Shown one piece after another: positions 1 to 5,489 of a stretch of DNA of 9,433 bases. Source of the stretch: JBFXAN01 sp050184225 (GTDB taxonomy: Bacteria; Chloroflexota; Dehalococcoidia; CAUJGQ01). Both the position numbers and the translations under genes were made by a program. The stretch spans positions 1 through 9,433 of the forward strand of contig JBFXAN010000221.1 of the NCBI GenBank assembly GCA_050184225.1, read 5' to 3'. Below the pieces are notes generated by a model. It worked only from the letters and a program-made list of their open reading frames with translations, made no database searches and was not told the DNA's origin. Every line of letters starts with the position of its first letter. The stretch's first letter is position 1.

Positions 1-94
1 CCGCCAGGTTGTTGCGAGGACGATACTGACGGCCACGCTCAGACGAGGCTCCCCTCTCCGCGCGTCAGCGGGGGGAGGGGCCGGGGGAGGGGTC
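1..94 (+). repeat. Partial copy of the GC-rich inverted-repeat element (right half)
   Basis: Positions 1-94 align without gaps to 5386-5479; by hand count about 73 of 94 bases match. The arm itself (51-94) differs from 5436-5479 at 2 of 44 positions. The less conserved part (1-50) matches the spacer of the complete element, so this is the right half of a second full element whose left half lies before the window. The arm folds on itself: CCCCTCTCCGC pairs with the following G-rich run around a GCGTCA loop, with a small bulge. It overlaps the last codons and the stop of the methyltransferase gene on the other strand. Confidence 0.8.
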
Positions 95-1126
95 TGCCTT
101 CGCTTCCAGAATGCGAATCCCGACCGTTGACGGTGTCGGAACCACCCGCTGCAGCCTGAACCCTGCCGATTCCAGCAGTTCGCGGTACTCCGCCTCGGTG
201 CGCTCGCGGCCGCCGAGCAGGGTCAGCATGTGCAGGTCCATGCGGATCGCGGCGGGTTGATCGGCGGCGTGCTCTGGGAGAATGGCCTCGACCAGAAGCA
301 ACGTCCCATCGGGGGGCATGGCTTCATGGCACCGGCGCAGGATGCGGCGGGCTGCTTCGTCATCCCAGTCGTGGATCACGCGCGACAACAGATAGCCATC
401 GTCGCCGGCCGGTACCGCCGCAAAAAAGTCGCCCTCAACCAACGTGCAGCGATCGATCACGTCGATCGCTTCGAGTTGACGGCGGGCATGTTCGACGGCG
501 ACCGGCCGATCGAGCAGGGTTCCATGCAGGGCCGGCGCGGCCTGGAGGATGGCAGCCAGGAGGATGCCGTGTCCGCCGCCGACATCGACCAGCCGGTGGA
601 AGCGCCCAAAGTCATAGCTCGCGACGACGGACGCCGCCTCCTGTGTTGACCGGGCGGCCATTGATCCTTGGAAGACGGCAGCTTCGTCGGAATGCTCGGC
701 CAGGTAATCGAAGAAGCTCTGACCACGGATCTGTTCGAAGGCGCTACCGCCCTCCCGAAGGGCGTCGAGCAATCCGCCTGCGACCTCATAGTACAGTCCG
801 CCACGTGCGAGCACCGCACCGCGCAACGAGCCGGGCACGCCATCTTGGAGCAGGGCACCGCTCGGCGTGAGGGTGAACCGCCCGTCCTCCTGCTCGTCGA
901 GAACGCCGATCGCTGCCAGACCGCGGAGCACGCGGTGCAGGGCGAGCGAATTCACGCAGGGGGCGGACGCGAGCTCGCTGCTCGTCAGCGGGCCTTCGGC
1001 GAGGGCATCGGGGATACCGAGCACCGTCGCGACGTAGATCAGTTGGGTGGTGAGATAGCCATCGACCAACCGCTCAAGTTGCTCCTGCGGTGGGAGATCC
1101 GGCGATCGGCGGCCGCGCTCGGTCAT
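65..1126 (-). CDS. SAM-dependent O-methyltransferase (acetylserotonin/hydroxyneurosporene OMT-like, class I fold)
   Basis: 353 residues. The N-terminal part (about 12-95) looks like the winged-helix dimerisation domain of plant-type and CrtF-like O-methyltransferases (VLGIPDAL, HRVLRGLAAIGVL). The C-terminal Rossmann domain has the SAM-binding loop LVDVGGGHG (179-187), GDFF (232-235) and the catalytic-base motif IHDWDD, with His252 as expected base. The family methylates hydroxyl groups of small aromatic or isoprenoid molecules in the cytoplasm; the substrate cannot be read from sequence. The start at 1126 is chosen because GAGGAGGG lies 5 bases ahead. An open frame continues to 1309, but that extension has no family resemblance and would contain the ribosome-binding site. 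The last nine residues (DPSPGPSPR) and the stop are encoded by the repeat arm at 51-94, so the native C-terminus probably ended near EAKA. No biosynthetic neighbours are visible. Confidence 0.9.
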   Translation of the reverse strand: MTERGRRSPDLPPQEQLERLVDGYLTTQLIYVATVLGIPDALAEGPLTSSELASAPCVNSLALHRVLRGLAAIGVLDEQEDGRFTLTPSGALLQDGVPGSLRGAVLARGGLYYEVAGGLLDALREGGSAFEQIRGQSFFDYLAEHSDEAAVFQGSMAARSTQEAASVVASYDFGRFHRLVDVGGGHGILLAAILQAAPALHGTLLDRPVAVEHARRQLEAIDVIDRCTLVEGDFFAAVPAGDDGYLLSRVIHDWDDEAARRILRRCHEAMPPDGTLLLVEAILPEHAADQPAAIRMDLHMLTLLGGRERTEAEYRELLESAGFRLQRVVPTPSTVGIRILEAKADPSPGPSPR

Positions 1127-1131
1127 AACGA

Positions 1132-1139
1132 CCCTCCTC
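1132..1139 (-). promoter_or_regulatory. Ribosome-binding site fixing the methyltransferase start
   Basis: On the minus strand the sequence reads GAGGAGGG, 5 bases before the ATG at 1126-1124. It is a near-perfect Shine-Dalgarno site and rules out the longer frame starting at 1309. Confidence 0.8.
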
Positions 1140-1334
1140 ATTGCACGTTCAGGTCCGCGAGGGTAGCTGCAACCGTGCTTCTCCTTCCATTGGTACGCCT
1201 GTCGCCGCGTCGCTCCACCGATCAGCAGATCCGTAGCTGACGGACGCAGGCACGGGCTGGCTCCTGACGAAGGGAAGTGATCACCCCTGGCCGAAGATGG
1301 CGCGAGCATGAGGAGTTGAGCGTGGCGGGCGCGG

Positions 1335-1373
1335 AAAAGTGACGATGGGGTGGACTTGCCACCCCATCGTCAC
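1335..1373 (-). terminator. Intrinsic terminator of the cupredoxin/beta-propeller gene
   Basis: A perfect 15-bp inverted repeat (GTGACGATGGGGTGG at 1339-1353, its complement at 1359-1373) encloses a 5-base loop. On the minus strand it is followed directly by TTTT (1338-1335). It starts 25 bases after the stop codon at 1399-1401. The plus-strand side has no T run, so it should work only for minus-strand transcripts. It separates this gene from the methyltransferase gene downstream. Confidence 0.88.
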
Positions 1374-1398
1374 ATTGAGCCAAACTCGTCGAGTGGCC

Positions 1399-2871
1399 CT
1401 ACTTCTTCTTCCCATCAGGCAGCGCGATGCGCATGATCATGCCGGTGCCCTCGCCGGCGACGCTGGGCGAGGCAACATAGAGACCGTCCGATCGCCACCG
1501 GATGATCGTCGGGAAGAGCAGTGGCGCCGCCACCGGTTCAACGCCCGCGCTGCTCACCCGCACGACGCGCCCCGGCGGCATGAAGAACGGCGGCTCCGGC
1601 AGCGTCGCGGCGAACTCAGAGACATAGATCTCGCCGCTGGGGGAGAGGGCGATGCCGACACCTGCCGTGAGTCCGCCCGCCACCCGCGTCACGTCGCCGC
1701 TGCGCGAGATCCGCCAGACCTCCGCGCCACCGGATGGGAACGGCGCCGGGGTCAGATTAGTGACATACAGTGCACCGTCCGCCCCGGCCGCGATGCCGGT
1801 GAGCACCGGGTGGCCGACGGACAGGTCGGCGAGGTAGCTGATCCGGCTTCCTTCCGGCGCCGCTGGGTCGACGGCGAAGACGACACTCCGGTTGCCGTCG
1901 GCAATGTAGAGCTTTCCGTCGAGCGCGACGATGTCGTACGGGTTGCTGATTTCATCGTCTACCGGGATGAAGGCCGGTGGGTTGGCAAGCTCGAAGGCGT
2001 CCGTGTCGGCAACCATCGTCAGCGAGCCGTCCGTCAGTCCGACCCGATAGACGCCGCTGGGGTAGTCGGGATGACCGTGCTTGGGACCGGCGCTGATAAT
2101 CGCGTAGAGCCGGTCGCCGATGAATGCCACGCCTGCCGCGCCGATCGTGTCACCCACGGGGCCGACGAAGACGGGAATACCGTCGACGATGGTTGTGCGG
2201 GTACCGTTCCGGTCGATCCGCGAGATGCGGCCGTTCATGTTGATCACGGCCTCGGCATCGGGATCGGGTGGGCCTGAGGGCGGGGTATAGCCATCCGGCG
2301 GTGTACCGGACTCGGCGACGTAGAGCGCGCCATCCGGACCCCAGTCGAACCCGCGCGGGTTGATCAGACCGCTGGCGACGACGGTCGCATTCGCCGGCAC
2401 CGGCGGCGGACCCAGCATCGGCGGCGCCTGCGGCGGTGGCGCGGCCGGTGTGGTCGTCGCCGGAGGCGCCGGTGTGGTCGGCGGAGCGCCGGTTGCCGCA
2501 CCCGTCACCTCGACCGCGCCCAGCATTCGTGGATGGATGATGCAAAAGTACGAATACGTACCGGGTGTATCGAAGGTAAAGGAGAATGTCTCCCCCTGGC
2601 TCAGCCGTGGCGAGTCAAAGAGCGCGCCCGCATCGGGATCTCCCGGCGATCCGGAAGTCACCGTGTGCGGGGCGGTATCCCGTTGCGTCCAGGTCACGGT
2701 CGTCCCTGCCGCAATCGACAGGGGAGTGGGCACAAAGGCGAAGTCCTGAATGGCGACTGCCGCGCCGGCCTGTGCTTCGAGCGTCCGCGGCGCATCGGCG
2801 GCAGCGGCCACCGCCAGCAGTGCCAGTACCATCAGGATCAACCGCCGTGGACGCAACCGCATCCCGCTCAT
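1399..2871 (-). CDS. Secreted cupredoxin domain fused to ScyD/ScyE-family beta-propeller protein
   Basis: 490 residues. Residues 1-35 form a signal peptide: RLRPRR, then a hydrophobic stretch, with likely cleavage after AQA. Residues 38-123 are a small blue-copper (cupredoxin) domain with ligands His69 (APHTV), Cys110, His113 and Met116 in YFCIIHPRM, a complete type-1 copper set. Residues 124-162 are a Pro/Ala/Thr-rich linker. Residues 163-490 are a beta-propeller with repeated blades (NPRGFDWGPDGALYVAE, NPYDIVALDGKLYIAD, GIAAGADGALYVTN, GIALSPSGEIYVSE), as in ScyD/ScyE-like exported proteins. The tail is Lys-rich (DGKKK). It likely acts outside the membrane, perhaps in electron transfer or copper binding joined to a binding/scaffold propeller; the partner is unknown. 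The start at 2871 has GGAGGT 7 bases ahead; a TTG at 2889 is open but lies upstream of that site. The gene is followed by a strong terminator and seems monocistronic. Confidence 0.88.
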   Translation of the reverse strand: MSGMRLRPRRLILMVLALLAVAAAADAPRTLEAQAGAAVAIQDFAFVPTPLSIAAGTTVTWTQRDTAPHTVTSGSPGDPDAGALFDSPRLSQGETFSFTFDTPGTYSYFCIIHPRMLGAVEVTGAATGAPPTTPAPPATTTPAAPPPQAPPMLGPPPVPANATVVASGLINPRGFDWGPDGALYVAESGTPPDGYTPPSGPPDPDAEAVINMNGRISRIDRNGTRTTIVDGIPVFVGPVGDTIGAAGVAFIGDRLYAIISAGPKHGHPDYPSGVYRVGLTDGSLTMVADTDAFELANPPAFIPVDDEISNPYDIVALDGKLYIADGNRSVVFAVDPAAPEGSRISYLADLSVGHPVLTGIAAGADGALYVTNLTPAPFPSGGAEVWRISRSGDVTRVAGGLTAGVGIALSPSGEIYVSEFAATLPEPPFFMPPGRVVRVSSAGVEPVAAPLLFPTIIRWRSDGLYVASPSVAGEGTGMIMRIALPDGKKK

Positions 2872-2878
2872 CAGGGTG

Positions 2879-2884
2879 ACCTCC
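2879..2884 (-). promoter_or_regulatory. Ribosome-binding site fixing the cupredoxin/propeller start
   Basis: GGAGGT on the minus strand, 7 bases before the ATG at 2871-2869. It favours this ATG over the in-frame TTG at 2889 and the ATG at 2862. Confidence 0.75.
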
Positions 2885-2950
2885 GTCAAAACTACGCGGA
2901 CTGGATGACATACGGCAGTGCCGCGGTCCGCGCATTGGCGAAAACGCCGG

Positions 2951-2979
2951 ATGATATGAAAAGGTTAAAGGCCGGGTAA
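2951..2979 (-). promoter_or_regulatory. Candidate sigma70-type promoter of the cupredoxin/propeller gene
   Basis: On the minus strand TTACCC (2979-2974) and TATCAT (2956-2951) are separated by 17 bases. The -10 matches consensus at 5 of 6 positions and the -35 at 3 of 6. Transcription would begin near 2944, giving a leader of about 70 bases. Pattern match only. Confidence 0.4.
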
Positions 2980-3092
2980 CATCGCATGACCGAAGTATCC
3001 CACCAGAGATGAGCCGTTGACCTTGTGACGGTGAGATCGTGTCGTGCTCGCTTCTGCTCACACGCGGCGCAATCTGTCAGTCAGCATCCAAA

Positions 3093-3118
3093 GGGTGCGA
3101 TACCGACGTGGCGCACCC
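3093..3118. repeat. 7-bp inverted repeat upstream of the toxin-antitoxin module
   Basis: GGGTGCG (3093-3099) and CGCACCC (3112-3118) are perfect inverted repeats with a 12-base gap. They lie about 36 bases before the candidate -10 of the antitoxin gene, so they could be an operator half-site pair. There is no T tract on either side, so a terminator is unlikely. Seven bp can occur by chance in GC-rich DNA. Confidence 0.3.
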
Positions 3119-3153
3119 ACGGACGCGGCGGGTCGATCGGTGTGATACATGAG

Positions 3154-3159
3154 TACAAT
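3154..3159 (+). promoter_or_regulatory. Candidate -10 box of the toxin-antitoxin operon
   Basis: TACAAT matches the TATAAT consensus at 5 of 6 positions and sits in a locally AT-richer patch 52 bases before the antitoxin ATG. No good -35 is visible at 16-18 bases. The word GATAC occurs three times nearby (3099, 3144, 3161), possibly linked to autoregulation, but this is weak. Confidence 0.35.
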
Positions 3160-3210
3160 CGATACGAGCAAGGATGCTTCGGCCAGGAACGTGACGAGGG
3201 TGGTACCGCC

Positions 3211-3477
3211 ATGGGCAAGACGATAACGCTCCCTGACGATGTCTATGCGCGACTGAAACAGCAGGCGGCGGCGCAGGGGATAACCATCCCTGACCTGATT
3301 TCCAAGTTGGAACGCGACCTGGAAGAGGCACGACTGGACGCCGCAGAGGAAAGTATGCGTGCCGACGGGCTGCTCTTGCCTCGGCGCGAGCCGGCACCAG
3401 GCGATGTACTGGACTTTGAGCCAATTCCTGTCAAGGGAAAGCCCGTATCCGAAACCATCATCGAAGAGCGTCGCTAG
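3211..3477 (+). CDS. Antitoxin of a type II (VapBC-like) toxin-antitoxin pair
   Basis: 88 residues. The N-terminus, MGKTITLPDDVYARLKQQA followed by a helix with GITIPDLISKLE, has the short beta-strand-helix-helix pattern of ribbon-helix-helix antitoxins that bind their own promoter. The rest (about 45-88) is acidic and proline-containing, suited to wrapping around the toxin. The start at 3211 is chosen because this is where the ribbon-helix-helix pattern begins; upstream in-frame codons to 3025 look non-coding. Possible ribosome-binding sequences are GAGGG (3196-3200) or GGTGG. The stop TAG overlaps the toxin's GTG by one base, indicating translational coupling. It should neutralise the PIN toxin and repress the operon; this is inferred from family and layout. 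Confidence 0.8.
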   Translation: MGKTITLPDDVYARLKQQAAAQGITIPDLISKLERDLEEARLDAAEESMRADGLLLPRREPAPGDVLDFEPIPVKGKPVSETIIEERR

Positions 3478-3941
3478 TGGCCGCGTTCTACGGCGATAGC
3501 AGCGCTCTCGTGAAGCAATACATCCGGGAAGTGGGTAGCGCCCGAATAATTGAACTCACCGCTCCAGCCGCCGGCAACCGGATCTACACGGCCCTGGTCA
3601 CGGGTGCGGAGATTGTGGCGGCGGTAGCCCGACGGCTTCGCGCGGGGTCAATCACTGACTCTGATGCAACGGTGGCGATTACCGCGTTCCGCAATCAGTT
3701 TCGCGCTCAGTATGGGATCGTACCTGTGACTGACCGAATCGTTGAGCGAGCGATGGATCTGGCGGAGGCTCATGGCTTGCGTGGTTACGACGCCATTCAA
3801 TTGTCTTGCGCGCTTGTAACGCGTGACCGATTGGCTACCCGCCGTACACCAGTCCTGACCTTCCTCTCGGCTGATTCCTCCCTGAACGCGGCCGCTGCCG
3901 CAGAAGGATTGATCGTGGAGAACCCGAATTCCTATCAGTAA
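3477..3941 (+). CDS. vapC: PIN-domain ribonuclease toxin (VapC family)
   Basis: 154 residues, a typical VapC length. The four acidic PIN-domain positions can be seen in order: Asp7 (YGDSSALVK), Glu45 (TGAEIVAAV), Asp105 (LRGYDAIQLS) and Asp133 (LSADSSLNAAA). The motif G-x-x-x-Y-D-A-I-Q-L before the third acid is characteristic. The family uses Mg2+ to cleave RNA, often tRNA or rRNA; the target here is unknown. It starts at GTG 3477, sharing one base with the antitoxin stop (TAGTG), with GAAGAG upstream as a weak ribosome-binding site. Two 60-base samples in the gene have 62% and 57% GC (3541-3600 and 3661-3720), against 72% in the neighbouring TPR gene (4141-4200), suggesting acquisition. It ends 8 bases from the convergent TPR stop. 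Confidence 0.88.
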   Translation: MAAFYGDSSALVKQYIREVGSARIIELTAPAAGNRIYTALVTGAEIVAAVARRLRAGSITDSDATVAITAFRNQFRAQYGIVPVTDRIVERAMDLAEAHGLRGYDAIQLSCALVTRDRLATRRTPVLTFLSADSSLNAAAAAEGLIVENPNSYQ

Positions 3942-3949
3942 TCGTGCGA

Positions 3950-5287
3950 TCATCGTCCTGCCGCGTTGGTGCTCGCGTTCTGGTCCAGTTGCCGGAGTGT
4001 CTCCGCCGCTGCATCGGCATAGCGGACGGAGAAGCGGGGATTCTGGGATACGGCGAGCTGTAGTTCTGATGTGGCGCGGCTGGTTTGACCGAGGGCGAGC
4101 GCGATCATGCCGGCGTGATAGCGCATCAGCGGATCGCGGCTGCCGAGACGCAGCGCCTGGTCGGAGGCGGCGAGCGCTTCGTCATAACGGCCCGCCTGGA
4201 ACAGCGCCCAGGCGAGCGCATCCCAGCCCTGGATGCCGGGACGGCTGCTGAGGGCGCGGCGGGCATCCTCGACAGTCGTCTCGATGTCGATCGCGCGGTC
4301 CGCGTGAAACAGCGCCATCTCAACATCGGTATTGACGCCGTTGCCGCGAAAGAGCCGGTCGATCGTCTCCACCAGCGCCTCGGTGGCTTGTGCGGCGGCC
4401 TCGTCACCGGCCGCACGCTGCACGTCGGCCAGCGCGATCACATACTCAGGCAGGGGCAGCGTCGTGGTGATCGACTCGTAGATCTCGGCGGCGCCCGCAT
4501 AATCTTCCTGCGCCGCCTTGACCCGCGCCACACCCGCCTTCGCGTGCAGATAGGCAGGGCGCTGGAAGAGGGTGCGTTCGTATTCCTTCAGGGCTGCGTC
4601 GAAGTCATTGCTGTTGAAGTAGAGATGGCCAAGCTGGACCTGTGTCCAGGCGTGGGCTTCGCTGCCGGTTGCACCGATCACCGCCCGCTGCATCAACTCG
4701 ATCGCGCCGGGGAGGTCGCCGCGGAGCTCGCGGATGTACGACATGCGGGCGAATGAGGCGAGGTCAGGTCGCAGGTCGAGCATCGCTGCAAACGTCTGCT
4801 GCGCCTCGTCGTAGCGGCCCAGCTCAACCTGGGCATCGCCGATCACGCCGAGCGCGGCGGACTCATACGGATTGATCGTCAGCGCCCGCCGGCCGTACTC
4901 AAGGCCAGCCTCAAACTGGTGCTGGGCGAGGGCGAGCACACCAAGCTGGACGTATGCGTCCGCATGTGCAGCATCCAGACTGAGGGACTTCTCCAGCGCC
5001 GCCTCAGCCCGGCCGTAATACGACGGGTCGCCGCTCTCGCGCGCCTTCTGCAGATAGGCCGCACCCAGTCCCGCATAGCCATCCGCCTGGTCCGGCAGGC
5101 GCTGAATCCGCGCGAGGTAGCTCTCGATCTGGCTGTCGGTTGTGATTGCCGGCGACGCAGGCGCACCGGGGCCGGCCGCCTGCTGATTGCCGCTGTCGCG
5201 GCGTCCAACCGCAAGGCCGGCGAACGCCGCACCGGCGACAACGAGAGCAAAGAGCGCAACAATGCCGAGGCGAATGGTGAGGCGCAT
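3950..5287 (-). CDS. Membrane-anchored tetratricopeptide repeat (TPR) protein
   Basis: 445 residues. Residues 5-28 form one uncleaved N-terminal membrane segment or signal anchor, followed by a Gly/Ala/Pro-rich spacer to about 50. From about 53 onward there are many TPR helices: ADGYAGLGAAYLQKARE (68-84), ADAYVQLGVLALAQHQFEAGLEYGRRALTINP (109-140), SAALGVIGDAQVELGRYDEAQQTFAAML (143-170), AHAWTQVQLGHLYFNSNDFDAALKEYERTL (211-240) and WDALAWALFQAGRYDEALAASDQAL (355-379). TPRs mediate protein-protein contacts; here the domain likely lies outside the membrane. It is immediately downstream of the DUF4331 gene on the same strand, so the two probably work together. The start at 5287 has AAAGGA 7 bases ahead. 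The open frame to 5386 is only translated repeat sequence. It ends 8 bases from the convergent toxin gene with no visible terminator. Confidence 0.88.
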   Translation of the reverse strand: MRLTIRLGIVALFALVVAGAAFAGLAVGRRDSGNQQAAGPGAPASPAITTDSQIESYLARIQRLPDQADGYAGLGAAYLQKARESGDPSYYGRAEAALEKSLSLDAAHADAYVQLGVLALAQHQFEAGLEYGRRALTINPYESAALGVIGDAQVELGRYDEAQQTFAAMLDLRPDLASFARMSYIRELRGDLPGAIELMQRAVIGATGSEAHAWTQVQLGHLYFNSNDFDAALKEYERTLFQRPAYLHAKAGVARVKAAQEDYAGAAEIYESITTTLPLPEYVIALADVQRAAGDEAAAQATEALVETIDRLFRGNGVNTDVEMALFHADRAIDIETTVEDARRALSSRPGIQGWDALAWALFQAGRYDEALAASDQALRLGSRDPLMRYHAGMIALALGQTSRATSELQLAVSQNPRFSVRYADAAAETLRQLDQNASTNAAGR

Positions 5288-5302
5288 GGGTGTGTCCTTT
5301 CG

Positions 5303-5346
5303 AACCCCTCCCCCGACCCCTCCCCCCGCTGACGCGCGGAGAGGGG
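5303..5346 (-). repeat. Left arm of the inverted-repeat element
   Basis: Read on the minus strand it matches the arm at 51-94 in 42 of 44 positions. The G-rich strand (5327-5305, runs G6-A-G4-TC-G5-A-G4) is the sense strand of the TPR mRNA leader and ends only 4 bases before the AAAGGA ribosome-binding site. Confidence 0.85.
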
Positions 5347-5435
5347 TGCCTCGCCGGGTCTGGGGTGCCAACGCAATTCGGCCCACAGCCAGACTGCTGC
5401 GAAGACGGCGCTGGTACCCATAGTCAGACCGTACT

Positions 5436-5479
5436 CCCCGCTCCGCGCGTTAGCGGGGGGAGGGGCCGGGGGAGGGGTC
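5436..5479 (+). repeat. Right arm of the inverted-repeat element
   Basis: Matches 51-94 in 42 of 44 positions, same orientation. The G runs (G6-A-G4-CC-G5-A-G4, 5455-5477) are on the plus strand, so the DUF4331 transcript carries the C-rich complement just after its stop codon. Confidence 0.85.
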
Positions 5480-5489
5480 CTCGCGTTGC

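Larger units (their letters stand above)
2872..3210. other. Divergent intergenic spacer, no gene seen
   Basis: This 339-base spacer separates the minus-strand cupredoxin/propeller gene from the plus-strand toxin-antitoxin module. Apart from candidate promoters on each strand and one 7-bp inverted repeat (listed separately), I see nothing coding. The open frame from 3025 into the antitoxin has no protein-like features before residue Met at 3211. No T-rich terminator hairpin is visible. Confidence 0.6.
5303..5479. repeat. Complete REP-doublet-like inverted-repeat element between DUF4331 and TPR genes
   Basis: Two 44-bp GC-rich arms in inverted orientation (5303-5346 and 5436-5479) flank an 89-base spacer. 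Each arm can form its own hairpin, and the two arms can pair with each other over nearly their full length. The element ends 10 bases from the DUF4331 stop and stops just before the TPR ribosome-binding site, so it fills the 202-base gap. A half copy lies at 1-94 and includes part of the spacer, so the unit that multiplies is the whole arm-spacer-arm block. No transposase is encoded. It resembles REP/REPIN or MITE-like elements; the family name is not determined. Confidence 0.8.

Noticed and set aside
1127..1309. 61-residue N-terminal extension of the methyltransferase
   Set aside because: The strong GAGGAGGG site would lie inside the extended reading frame, and the extension has no family similarity.
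1127..1334. Possible riboswitch or T-box leader before the methyltransferase
   Set aside because: No conserved core or paired helices could be recognised; no convincing promoter boxes either.
1339..2277. Plus-strand 312-residue frame
   Set aside because: Antisense to the cupredoxin/propeller gene; begins inside the terminator hairpin.
5288..5421. N-terminal extensions of the TPR protein, and plus-strand frames with TRGEG/PLPRPLP motifs
   Set aside because: These are translations of the inverted-repeat element, a common source of false proline/glycine-rich peptides.
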